This document shows, in pieces, positions 1 to 6,778 of a stretch of 12,023 nt of DNA (the first letter of the stretch is position 1; each line of letters starts with the position of its first letter). The DNA is from Desulfuromonadales bacterium (GTDB lineage Bacteria > Desulfobacterota > Desulfuromonadia > Desulfuromonadales > BM103). Location of the stretch: NCBI GenBank assembly GCA_030630015.1, contig DAOVNV010000052.1:1-12023 (forward strand). The letters run 5' to 3'. The position numbers were made by a program, and so were the translations under genes. The notes below the pieces were generated by a model, which searched no databases, had not been told where the DNA came from, and saw only the letters and a list, made by a program, of their open reading frames with translations.

Positions 1-852
1 CTGCCGGATAACAGCGGGCTCAGGCTGCGCTTTCCGGCGCCCTTCATCAGCCGGGACCGTACCCTGCCAAACCTGACAGCAGAGCCCTTCCGTGATCGCC
101 ACCCCGAGTTCATTCCCGGCGACAAGGATCAGCCGACAATTATTTTCTTTACCGGCTGCGCCATCAACTACATGTACCCGGAAATTGGCGAGGCGATGCT
201 CAAAACCCTGCAGTTTCTTGGCATCAACGTTATCATCCCGAAAGACCAGGGCTGCTGCGGCCTGCCTGCAGTCAGCGCCGGCGACGGGGAAACAGTCGAA
301 AAACTCGCTGAGCAGAATTTGTCCGCCCTCTCCGCGCATCCCGCTGACTGGATTGTCACTGCCTGCGCCTCCTGTAATGCCGGCATCGGAGAGATCTATG
401 CAAAGCTGGGAGAGGAATTCGGTCCAATGACCGCCAAGGTTAAAGACATCTTCGTGTTCCTCATCGAGCAAGGCTTTGCTGATAAACTTGCGGAGCTGCC
501 CGCACCGGAGGAAACGGTCCGGGTCACCTACCACGACCCCTGCCACCTGCGCACCCAGGGGATCACGCGCGAACCGCGGCAGATCCTCGAGGCCCTGCCC
601 CAGGTCGAGTACATCGAGATGGAGGATGCCGGCACCTGCTGCGGCATGGGCGGCACCTACTCCGTCTACCATTACGAAACCAGCAAGAAGATCGGTGCGA
701 AAAAGGCGGGACATATAGAGGAGAGCGGCGCCGAACTGGTTGCCACCGACTGCCCCGGCTGCATCATGCAGTTACAGGACAATATCAACCACGCCGGCGG
801 CAAACAGAAGGCGGTGCATATTCTCGACCTGGTTGCGGCGTGTCTTCCGTAA
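1..852 (+). CDS. (Fe-S)-binding protein, GlcF/LutA/HdrD-like, 3' part
   Basis: The reading frame is open from the first base, so the N-terminus lies outside the window; the stop is TAA at 850-852. The visible 283 residues contain two cysteine-rich CCG domains. The first has Cys53 (FFTGC), Cys85-Cys86-Gly87 and the CASC pair at 122/125. The second has Cys181 (HDPC), Cys213-Cys214-Gly215 and the CPGC pair at 251/254 (numbers count from the window start). These paired motifs bind non-cubane or [4Fe-4S] clusters in HdrB/HdrD, GlcF and LutA. In such proteins they pass electrons between a flavoprotein 2-hydroxyacid dehydrogenase (glycolate or lactate) and the quinone or heterodisulfide side. A C-terminal pair of CCG domains fits the GlcF-type subunit, whose usual N-terminal ferredoxin domain would lie upstream. 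A GlcD-like flavoprotein gene would be expected just before it, which cannot be seen here. Family placement is firm; the substrate is not determined. Confidence 0.85.
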   Translation: MPDNSGLRLRFPAPFISRDRTLPNLTAEPFRDRHPEFIPGDKDQPTIIFFTGCAINYMYPEIGEAMLKTLQFLGINVIIPKDQGCCGLPAVSAGDGETVEKLAEQNLSALSAHPADWIVTACASCNAGIGEIYAKLGEEFGPMTAKVKDIFVFLIEQGFADKLAELPAPEETVRVTYHDPCHLRTQGITREPRQILEALPQVEYIEMEDAGTCCGMGGTYSVYHYETSKKIGAKKAGHIEESGAELVATDCPGCIMQLQDNINHAGGKQKAVHILDLVAACLP

Positions 853-904
853 AGGCAGGGACGCGGAACGAGGGACGTGGGACGCGAAAACCCAACGTCA
901 AAAG

Positions 905-1045
905 CGTTTCACGCAAAGTTCGCAAAGTTCGCTAAGTTTAAACCCCAGAACCAAAAGCTATTGGTTTTGTTTTTAACCAAAATCCACACTTTGAGGTTCT
1001 CGCTTTACTTTGCGTACTTCGCGGACTTGAGTGAGCAACGCGAAC
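905..1045. repeat. degenerate inverted-repeat element in the gene-free stretch before hemL
   Basis: The stretch 853-1156 has no gene. Inside it the left arm (about 911-939) contains a 9-10 bp unit repeated in tandem with drift (cgcaaagtt, cgcaaagtt, cgctaagtt). The right arm (about 1007-1031) is an imperfect reverse complement (actttgcgt, acttcgcgg, acttgagtg). Aligned by hand, about 18 of 23 positions pair. A smaller inner pair is agaacc (947-952) against ggttct (995-1000). Short modules of this kind, resembling 'cgcaaag' runs, occur as dispersed intergenic repeats in many bacterial genomes. Whether this copy is mobile, structural or a relic is unknown. No poly-U tract follows, so it is a poor intrinsic terminator. 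Confidence 0.5.
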
Positions 1046-1156
1046 GGGCGTGAAAAGATATTACAAAAAATATTTCCGGTTCTGCACCATTCATGGTTAA
1101 AATGCTCACCTGAACCGTCAACACTTATCACTGACATATTTTAACGGGAGGTTCCT

Positions 1157-2440
1157 ATGCAGCACGCCAAATCCTCATCGCTTTTCAGCAGAGCCCAGGC
1201 CGTCATCCCGGGCGGCGTCAACAGCCCGGTGCGCGCCTTCAAATCAGTTGGTTGCGATCCGCTGTTCATCAGCCGTGCCGAAGGTTCGCGCATCTTTGAT
1301 GCCGATGGCAACAGCTATATCGACTATGTCGGCTCCTGGGGGCCGATGATCCTCGGTCACTGCCACCCGAAGATCGTCGAAGCGATCCAGCAGGCCGCGG
1401 CTACCGGGGCTTCATTCGGCGCCCCGACCGAACGGGAGATCGAACTGGCCGAAATGGTCTGCGCCGCCTATCCGAATATCGAGAAAGTGCGCATGGTCTC
1501 CTCCGGCACCGAGGCGACCATGAGCGCTATCCGCCTGGCACGCGGCTATACCGGCCGCGACAAGATCCTGAAATTTGACGGCTGTTACCACGGTCACGCC
1601 GATTCCCTGCTGGTCAAGGCCGGCTCGGGCCTGGCCACCTTTGGTGTACCGACCTCCCCCGGCGTTCCGGCTGACTTTGCCAAACACACCCTGACGGCAA
1701 CCTACAACGATCTTGCAGAGGTCAAGCAGATGGTCGCCGCCAATAAAGACGAAGTCGCCTGCATCATCCTCGAGCCGATTGCCGGCAACATGGGCTGCGT
1801 ACCGCCCAAGACCGGTTTTCTCGAAGGCCTGCGCGAATTCTGTACCGACAAAGGGATTGTGCTGATCATCGACGAAGTCATGACTGGCTTCCGGGTTGCT
1901 TACGGCGGCGCGCAGGAGCGCTTCAACGTCTACGGCGACCTGGTCTGCCTCGGCAAGATCATCGGCGGTGGCCTGCCGGTCGGCGCGTTCGGCGGCAAAC
2001 AGGAGATCATGGAACATCTCTCACCAGAGGGCGGCGTCTACCAGGCCGGCACCCTGTCCGGCAACCCTCTGGCCATGAGCGCCGGCATTGCCACTCTCAA
2101 ACTGTTGCAACAGGATGGCTTCTACGAGCTGATCGAGGAGAAGAGCGCCTACCTGGCACAGGGCCTGCGCGACGCGGCCGCGTCGACAGGGGTTCCCACC
2201 TCGCTGCAAAGGGTTGGCGGCATGTTCTGCACCTATTTTCAGGCTGAAGAAGTCAGCGCCTTTGCCGATGTTAAACCGGAAACGCCCGGCATCTTTGCCA
2301 AATTCTTCCGCACCATGCTGGATGAAGGCATCAACCTGGCCCCCAGCCAGTATGAGGCCGGCTTCATGAGTGCGGCGCATTCGACCGAGGATATGGACAA
2401 AACCATCGAGGCCGCCCGCAAGGCGTTCCAGAAACTGTAG
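1157..2440 (+). CDS. hemL: Glutamate-1-semialdehyde 2,1-aminomutase
   Basis: HemL moves the amino group of glutamate-1-semialdehyde to give 5-aminolevulinate, the last step of the C5 route that feeds heme, siroheme and cobalamin synthesis in the cytoplasm. The protein has 427 residues, the family's normal length. It shows the N-terminal PGGVNSPVRAF signature (residues 18-28), SSGTEA (115-120) for phosphate binding of PLP, DEVMTGFR (239-246) with the PLP-contacting aspartate, and LGKIIGGGLPVGAFGG (265-280), where Lys267 is the lysine that forms the Schiff base. A GGGAGG ribosome site (1146-1151) precedes the ATG. The gene stands alone: it is preceded by a long intergenic region and followed by a hairpin. 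Heavy heme demand from multiheme cytochromes is consistent with this organism type. Recognition is secure. Confidence 0.97.
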   Translation: MQHAKSSSLFSRAQAVIPGGVNSPVRAFKSVGCDPLFISRAEGSRIFDADGNSYIDYVGSWGPMILGHCHPKIVEAIQQAAATGASFGAPTEREIELAEMVCAAYPNIEKVRMVSSGTEATMSAIRLARGYTGRDKILKFDGCYHGHADSLLVKAGSGLATFGVPTSPGVPADFAKHTLTATYNDLAEVKQMVAANKDEVACIILEPIAGNMGCVPPKTGFLEGLREFCTDKGIVLIIDEVMTGFRVAYGGAQERFNVYGDLVCLGKIIGGGLPVGAFGGKQEIMEHLSPEGGVYQAGTLSGNPLAMSAGIATLKLLQQDGFYELIEEKSAYLAQGLRDAAASTGVPTSLQRVGGMFCTYFQAEEVSAFADVKPETPGIFAKFFRTMLDEGINLAPSQYEAGFMSAAHSTEDMDKTIEAARKAFQKL

Positions 2441-2451
2441 CTTTCGAGTAG

Positions 2452-2616
2452 CCTGCCGTCGCCAAGACTATGGCGTGGTAAACGTGTAGCGGGAAAATCC
2501 CAACCAACAACCAGAACGGGGACGTCTCTTTAAGAGCGTCCCCGTTTCTGCAGGTTTTCGTGATCTGCCGTGGAACCGGGACAGCTTGCCACGCCGTAGC
2601 CTCGGCGAAGGCGGGT
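2452..2616. repeat. nested palindromic intergenic element (REP/BIME- or MITE-like)
   Basis: Two arms bracket the hairpin at 2515-2546. Left arm 2460-2478 (cgccaagactatggcgtgg) pairs with right arm 2589-2607 (ccacgccgtagcctcggcg) with 16 of 19 positions complementary. Similarity continues outward (2452-2459 with 2608-2615) and, with gaps, inward. The whole gap between the convergent hemL and znuB genes is therefore a roughly symmetric structure with a perfect hairpin at its centre. The conserved GGGGACG hairpin and outer arms resemble dispersed REP-like elements that are mobilised in trans by small tyrosine transposases. No transposase is encoded here, and the dispersed nature is inferred. Confidence 0.5.
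2515..2547. terminator. hairpin between convergent hemL and znuB, likely two-way terminator
   Basis: The stem AACGGGGACG (2515-2524) pairs perfectly with CGTCCCCGTT (2537-2546). An inner CTCT/AGAG stem follows after a single bulged base, with a TTA loop. The hairpin ends in a short T run on the plus strand (2545-2547). It lies 75 bp after the hemL stop and 83 bp after the znuB stop on the other strand, so it can terminate both transcripts. The T tract is short, so termination efficiency is uncertain. Confidence 0.6.
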
Positions 2617-2628
2617 CCCCTCAGGTTG

Positions 2629-3435
2629 TCAGTGCCGGACGTTTTTCAAAACAAGCCTGACCGGGAGCAGGAAGGAGGATAAGAAGAGGAGGCAGGCGGC
2701 CACAACGATCGAAGGGCCGGTCGGCGTGTCCCACAGGAAGGAGCCGTAGAGGCCGCTGCCGACAGCACAGCAGCCGATCAGGCTGGCGAGGATCGCCATG
2801 GCCTCAGGATTCGGGGCAAAACGTCGGGCCGTTGCGGCAGGAATGATCAGCAGGGAAGTGACCAGCAGCATCCCCACCACCTTCATCATCAGTGCGACCG
2901 ACAGGGCGATCAGTCCGAGAAAAAACCAATTGATCCGGTCCACGGCAAGGCCTTCCACCCGGGCCAGGTCCTCATGAATGGTAATTGCCAGCAACGTTCT
3001 CCAGATCAGGAGCAATCCGGCCAGGGCCAATCCGCCCCCGCCGTAAATCCAGAGCAGGTCGCTCGTTGTAATCGCCAGGATATCGCCAAACAGGTAGGCC
3101 ATCAGGTCAATACGGACATCCTCCATGAAAGCCAGTGACACCAGGCCCAAGGAGAGTGCGCCATGGGCAAGGATACCCAGCAGGGTGTCACTCGCCAACT
3201 GTCGCTGACGCTGCCCGAAAAACAACAGAATTGCGATGCCCTGGCAGACCACCACGATCCCCAGGGTCAGGTTCACGTGCAACAGAAGACCGACAGCAAC
3301 CCCAAGTAAAGCAGAATGCGCCAGGGTGTCGCCAAAGTAAGCCAGGCGCCGCCAGACCACGAAAGAACCGAAAGGGCCTGCGATCAGAGCCACTCCGAAT
3401 CCCCCCAGCAAAGCTCTTATGAGAAAATCATCCAT
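2629..3435 (-). CDS. znuB: Zinc ABC transporter, permease subunit (ABC-3 family)
   Basis: This is the integral membrane subunit that carries Zn2+ delivered by ZnuA into the cytoplasm. It has 268 residues, nearly all in hydrophobic segments (approximately 8-28, 43-53, 57-74, 86-103, 112-126, 131-151, 170-202, 212-232 and 241-259). This fits the multi-span ABC-3 permeases such as ZnuB, MntB and TroC. The family-typical regions SALLGVAVGLLL (41-52) and LLIIPAATARRFAPN (195-209) are present. The latter holds the EAA-like segment that contacts the ATPase. It is the last gene of zur-znuC-znuB, starting 12 bp after the znuC stop with GGTGAG (complement of 3438-3443) as ribosome site. Zinc rather than manganese specificity is inferred from the adjacent Zur regulator, the Zur box and ZnuA. 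Confidence 0.93.
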   Translation of the reverse strand: MDDFLIRALLGGFGVALIAGPFGSFVVWRRLAYFGDTLAHSALLGVAVGLLLHVNLTLGIVVVCQGIAILLFFGQRQRQLASDTLLGILAHGALSLGLVSLAFMEDVRIDLMAYLFGDILAITTSDLLWIYGGGGLALAGLLLIWRTLLAITIHEDLARVEGLAVDRINWFFLGLIALSVALMMKVVGMLLVTSLLIIPAATARRFAPNPEAMAILASLIGCCAVGSGLYGSFLWDTPTGPSIVVAACLLFLSSFLLPVRLVLKNVRH

Positions 3436-3447
3436 AGCTCACCATTT

Positions 3448-4194
3448 TCAGGTATGTTCTTCGCTGCAATCGTGACGATGCTCGCTGTCGTGAGTGTAAA
3501 CCGCGAGGTTCTGCGCGCCGAGCGGCCCGAACAGTGCCAGGTAAGCCGGATCGGCGGTCACCACTTCGGGGGCACCGGTACAGCAGATATGTCGATTGAG
3601 GCAAACCACCCGATCCGTCGCAGCCATCACCAGGTGCAGATCATGGGACACCATCAGAACCGCACAGTTGCGCTGGTCGCGAATGCGGGCAATCAACTGG
3701 TAGAGTTCAACCTGACCGTGCACATCGACGCCCTGCACTGGTTCGTCGAGCACCAGGAGGTCAGGCTCGCGCAGCAAGGCACGCGCCAGGAGGACCCTCT
3801 GCAGTTCACCGCCGGAAAGATTGCTCAACGCAGAATCGACAACATGGGAGGCGCCGACTTCCTCAAGCGCCGCAAAGAAACCGTCCGCTTTCTTCGGCCC
3901 GGCCAGGGCCAGAAAGCGTCGGACTGAAAGCGGAAAGGTTGGATCGAGCTGCAGGCGCTGGGGCATGTAGCCGATACGCAAATTCGGCTTCAGTTCTATG
4001 TGGCCCGAACTCGGCGGCAAAAGGCCCAAAGCAACGCGCAACAGAGTCGTCTTGCCTGCCCCGTTTGGACCGACAATGGTCAAAATCTCACCCCGACACA
4101 CCCTCAGGTTGACGTGATGCAGGATCTCTTTCTGATGCAGTGTCAGATCAACATTCAATAGCTCGAGCAGCATTTCACCGGAGCAGTCACTCAT
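3448..4194 (-). CDS. znuC: Zinc ABC transporter, ATP-binding subunit
   Basis: This cytoplasmic ATPase drives ZnuB. Its 248 residues show Walker A GPNGAGKT (42-49), Q-loop Gln79, signature LSGGE (126-130), Walker B LLVLDEP (146-152) and the H-loop His184. The C-terminus is rich in His, Cys and acidic residues (THDSEHRHDCSEEHT, 234-248), a tail often seen in zinc ATPases that may bind metal. The start is placed at 4194, where the ATG overlaps the zur stop (ATGA, 4191-4194). An AAGG ribosome site lies a few bases upstream, indicating translational coupling. An in-frame ATG at 4224 would add ten residues inside zur and is less likely. It is co-transcribed with zur and znuB. Confidence 0.94.
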   Translation of the reverse strand: MSDCSGEMLLELLNVDLTLHQKEILHHVNLRVCRGEILTIVGPNGAGKTTLLRVALGLLPPSSGHIELKPNLRIGYMPQRLQLDPTFPLSVRRFLALAGPKKADGFFAALEEVGASHVVDSALSNLSGGELQRVLLARALLREPDLLVLDEPVQGVDVHGQVELYQLIARIRDQRNCAVLMVSHDLHLVMAATDRVVCLNRHICCTGAPEVVTADPAYLALFGPLGAQNLAVYTHDSEHRHDCSEEHT

Positions 4195-4685
4195 GACCGA
4201 CCTTTCTTGCGACAGGCGGGACAAAGCCCCAGGATTTCCACTGTATTGCGCCGCACCTCAAAATCTAAACCGCTCGCACACTGTTCAATGGCTGCAGTCA
4301 CTGCAGGCGCGTCCAGTTCCGCCAGGGCATGGCAGGATTCGCAGATCAAAAACTGCCCGTCATGAAGTTTGCCCGGCTCACAGCAACCGACATAAGCGTT
4401 TAATGACGCAATCCGATGCACCAGACCCATTTCCTGTAAAAAATCGAGGGCCCGATAAACGGTCGGCGGGGCCGCCCGCCCCTCGCGTTGCAGCATCTCC
4501 AGAATCTGATAAGCTCCGACCGGTTTATGCTGCTGCCAGACCAGCTCGAACACCTTTTTCCGCATAGCAGTGAAACGACAGTCTTTACGGCGGCAAATTC
4601 CTTCCGCCGCAGCAAGAGCTCCGGCGAGACAGGCCTGGTGGTCGTGATCTTCGGTAACAAACGGCTCATAGAGGCGTTCAGCCAT
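4191..4685 (-). CDS. zur: Zinc uptake regulator, Fur family (Zur)
   Basis: This is a DNA-binding repressor that, when loaded with Zn2+, shuts off zinc uptake genes. It has 164 residues: a winged-helix DNA-binding domain (about 35-92, with PTVYRALDFLQEMGLV typical of Fur proteins) and a dimerisation and metal domain (about 95-164). The structural zinc site is two CXXC pairs, CESC (115-118) and CPAC (155-158). Probable sensing ligands are His90, Cys101/Cys102, His108 and Glu123, arranged as in Zur. The N-terminus (HDHQ, 14-17) is longer than in Fur itself. The zur-specific call rests on the double CXXC, the zinc transporter operon and the Zur-type palindrome just upstream at 4716-4732, which implies autoregulation. 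A GGAG ribosome site lies 5' of the ATG. Fur or PerR is less likely. Confidence 0.92.
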   Translation of the reverse strand: MAERLYEPFVTEDHDHQACLAGALAAAEGICRRKDCRFTAMRKKVFELVWQQHKPVGAYQILEMLQREGRAAPPTVYRALDFLQEMGLVHRIASLNAYVGCCEPGKLHDGQFLICESCHALAELDAPAVTAAIEQCASGLDFEVRRNTVEILGLCPACRKKGRS

Positions 4686-4702
4686 TTTTTTACTCCGTAG
4701 AC

Positions 4703-4745
4703 TTGATTTTCATTAATGTTATATTATAACATAACAAAAAATCAA
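4703..4745. promoter_or_regulatory. Zur operator in the zur/znuA divergent promoter region
   Basis: ATGTTATA-T-TATAACAT (4716-4732) is a perfect 8-1-8 palindrome that matches the core of the E. coli-type Zur box (TGTTATANTATAACA). A second pair of arms, TTGATTTT (4703-4710) and AAAATCAA (4738-4745), is symmetric about exactly the same centre (4724). The whole dyad therefore spans 43 bp with 17 of 21 base pairs of symmetry. It lies in the 78 bp between the divergent zur and znuA start codons, so one Zur-occupied site can repress both operons. The AT-rich core probably also overlaps the -10 regions. Confidence 0.9.
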
Positions 4746-4763
4746 CCTCAAAGGCTGTAAGAC

Positions 4764-5714
4764 ATGACAAGACCCCTCCTGATATTTCTGTTTCTCATCG
4801 GCTTGATGTTGCCGGCAGCTGCCTGGAGCGCAGATCAGGCCTCCCCTCAGGTCGTGGTCAGTATCAAACCGATCCACTCCCTGGTGGCCAACATCATGGC
4901 GGGAGCCGGCACGCCTCTACTTCTCGTCAAGGGAGGAGGTTCCCCCCACGGCTACGCACTGCGCCCCTCAGAAGCCAGTGCGCTGCATGATGCCCGGCTC
5001 ATTGTCTGGGTCGGCCCGGAACTGGAAAGCTTTCTGGAGAAACCGCTCAAGTCACTGGGAAGCGGCACTCAGCAATTGAGGCTTGCCGAGTCCATGCAAG
5101 GGCTTCTGCTCCCGGTCCGAAAGGGGGGCAGATGGGAGAAGCTCCACAACCACGACCACGCTGAGCATGGTTCGCACCCTGAAAAAGAATTCGACCCGCA
5201 TCTCTGGCTGGGCACAGCCCAGGCGAAACGGATCGCCGAAGTGACGGTTGACGCTCTCTGTGAAATCGATCCGGACAATCGTGACCTTTACCGGGCCAAT
5301 GGTGCGAACCTGCAGCAACGACTCGACACCCTGCAGACCCGTCTCGATAAGCAACTCGCCCCCGTTGCCGATATCCCATACATCGTTTTTCACGACGCCT
5401 ACCAATATTTCGAGCGCTCTTTTAACTTGAAGGCGGTCGGCTCGGTCACCATCAGCCCCGAACGCAGACCTGGCATCAAGCGGATCCTCGAAATCCGCAG
5501 CAGCATCAAACAACTGGGAGCCCGCTGCGTATTCAGCGAACCACAGTTCGAACCCCGCCTGGTCGCAACCGTGCTCGAGGGAACTGGCGCCGCAACCGGC
5601 ATTCTGGATCCAATCGGCGCTGAACTGCCAGAGGGGCCGGACACTTACTTCGTATTGATGCAAAACCTGGCGGATGCGTTGATCAAGGGGCTGCAGGAAG
5701 AGGAAGGGAGATAA
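4764..5714 (+). CDS. znuA: Zinc ABC transporter, periplasmic zinc-binding protein
   Basis: ZnuA captures Zn2+ in the periplasm and hands it to ZnuBC. It has 316 residues with an N-terminal signal peptide: Arg3, a hydrophobic core at about 5-19, and probable cleavage after AWSA at residue 23. The cluster A-I fold is evident. Zinc ligands His62 (GGSPHGY), His146 (DPHLW) and His210 (FHDAY) are in place, with acidic Asp282 (LDPIG) near the fourth position. A charged, histidine-rich loop (HNHDHAEHGSHPE, 128-140) lies just before the second ligand. This loop distinguishes zinc ZnuA from manganese homologues. The ribosome site is AAAGG (about 4749-4754). It is transcribed away from zur-znuCB and controlled by the shared Zur box, and is followed 11 bp later by ogt. 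Confidence 0.95.
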   Translation: MTRPLLIFLFLIGLMLPAAAWSADQASPQVVVSIKPIHSLVANIMAGAGTPLLLVKGGGSPHGYALRPSEASALHDARLIVWVGPELESFLEKPLKSLGSGTQQLRLAESMQGLLLPVRKGGRWEKLHNHDHAEHGSHPEKEFDPHLWLGTAQAKRIAEVTVDALCEIDPDNRDLYRANGANLQQRLDTLQTRLDKQLAPVADIPYIVFHDAYQYFERSFNLKAVGSVTISPERRPGIKRILEIRSSIKQLGARCVFSEPQFEPRLVATVLEGTGAATGILDPIGAELPEGPDTYFVLMQNLADALIKGLQEEEGR

Positions 5715-5725
5715 AGGGGGAAATC

Positions 5726-6226
5726 ATGCGACACCTGTTTTTCGAACATGTTCAAGGAGCTTTCGCCCTGGTCGCTGACGGGGACACACTGATCAGTGTA
5801 CTTTGGCGCGACAAGCAGGCGGACGTCGTCAGGGACATGGCAAATACCTACCCGACATCAGCCGAACAACCTTCGGAACTACTGCGAACCGCCCGGGCAC
5901 AGATCGAGGCCTACCTGGCCGGAACCCTGACCCGGTTCACAATCCCCTTTTCCATCAAAAATGTATCACCCTTCCAGAAAAAAGTTTTGCTGGCACTGAG
6001 CCGCACTTCCTACGGAACCACCCTCACCTATGGCGAACTCGCACAACAGGCCGGCAGTCCGCAGGCAGCTCGGGCGGTGGGTGCAGTGATGGCGGCCAAC
6101 CCGCTGCCGCTGATCATCCCCTGTCACCGAGTCATCGGATCGGGCCGCAAGTTGACCGGTTATTCCGGCGGACGGGGTGTCTCCTCAAAGGAATTTCTAC
6201 TTGATCTGGAAAGTGGAAACCTGTAG
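5726..6226 (+). CDS. ogt: Methylated-DNA--[protein]-cysteine S-methyltransferase
   Basis: This suicide DNA-repair enzyme removes methyl or other alkyl groups from O6-alkylguanine (and O4-alkylthymine) onto its own cysteine. Its 166 residues match Ogt/MGMT length. The N-terminal ribonuclease-like domain occupies about 1-75. The C-terminal domain carries the helix-turn-helix with the recognition/arginine-finger segment (QAARAVGAVMAANP, 113-126), the active site IIPCHRVIGSG (130-140) with Cys133, and the GYSGG loop (145-149). The GGGGG ribosome site (5716-5720) lies in the 11-bp gap after znuA, so it is probably the second gene of a Zur-controlled operon. A functional tie to zinc is not obvious; see findings. 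Confidence 0.95.
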   Translation: MRHLFFEHVQGAFALVADGDTLISVLWRDKQADVVRDMANTYPTSAEQPSELLRTARAQIEAYLAGTLTRFTIPFSIKNVSPFQKKVLLALSRTSYGTTLTYGELAQQAGSPQAARAVGAVMAANPLPLIIPCHRVIGSGRKLTGYSGGRGVSSKEFLLDLESGNL

Positions 6227-6320
6227 CACCTGTCGGCGTGGCGACATCCTGCCACAGCTGTAATACCATGGCCCTGCAGAAAAGGCCGTTGGTGGGAAGG
6301 GTCGGCAGACCGAAGGGCCC

Positions 6321-6704
6321 TTAGCCTGCCTTGATCAGAGCAATAAGCTCATCGACTAACTGTTCGACCAAATCCATCACAATCAGAATTTCATCTTCTG
6401 AAATCTGCTCCAGGTGGATCCCACAGTTCACACTCGTTGTCAGGCCCGTCTCGGCAGCGATCCGATGGGCTGCGTTTCGCGCCAGGACATCTTCTTTATG
6501 TCCCGTGATTGCAAGTACGGAGGTCGTGACATCGTCAATCTCACGGTCTTTCAGACTGGGATGCCTATAGCTCACCGCAACCGCCCCGATATGCGGCCGG
6601 TCTCCCCCGAAAATCGATACCTGAAGATCATCGCCGATAAAACACCCGGAGAGATGAATGTCTATCCGCCCTTCACACTTTGATATGTTGACAGGTTCTG
6701 CCAT
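6321..6704 (-). CDS. Small protein, tentatively LpdD-like (prenylated-flavin chaperone family)
   Basis: From the ATG at 6704 the protein has 127 residues and no membrane segment. It carries the segments GGDRPHIGAVAVSY (33-46), TSVLAITGHKEDVLAR (61-76) and a C-terminal amphipathic helix (105-124). The PHIGAVAV and GHKED pattern recalls the small LpdD-type proteins that accompany UbiD-family decarboxylases, where they are thought to help with prenylated FMN. That recall is from memory and should be tested; no UbiD or UbiX gene lies in the window. Start choice: ATG 6704 has an AGGGGA site (complement of 6713-6718). ATG 6773, 5 bp after the upstream stop, has GGAG, and ATG 6791 overlaps the upstream gene. 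The extra N-terminal residues look non-conserved in composition, so 6704 is preferred. It is probably co-transcribed with the selenoprotein gene. Confidence 0.6.
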   Translation of the reverse strand: MAEPVNISKCEGRIDIHLSGCFIGDDLQVSIFGGDRPHIGAVAVSYRHPSLKDREIDDVTTSVLAITGHKEDVLARNAAHRIAAETGLTTSVNCGIHLEQISEDEILIVMDLVEQLVDELIALIKAG

Positions 6705-6778
6705 GGCAACATTCCCCTGTTCGGTAGATGGCCCCGTCATAGCCTTGTCAACAGCGGGGCCCTCGTTGCGCATCCCGA

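Noticed and set aside
911..939. CRISPR-like short tandem repeats
   Set aside because: The units are 9-10 bp, adjacent, drifting and without spacers, so this is not a CRISPR array.
1086..1097. ACCAT-TC-ATGGT palindrome upstream of hemL as a copy of the cytochrome-operon operator
   Set aside because: The spacing between the ACC and GGT half-sites is six bases, not four, there is no second copy and no sigma-54 promoter follows. It may be chance.
4192..4224. Upstream ATG (4224) as the znuC start
   Set aside because: It would extend ten residues into zur without a good ribosome site. ATG 4194 overlaps the zur stop as ATGA and has AAGG upstream.
5052..5663. Open frame opposite znuA
   Set aside because: It is antisense to a complete, motif-bearing gene and has no ribosome site or recognisable domain.
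6227..6320. Terminator between ogt and the convergent LpdD-like gene
   Set aside because: A short GTGGC/GCCAC stem (6238-6255) and an AAGGGCCCTT palindrome are present, but neither has a T tract or a stem long enough to call.
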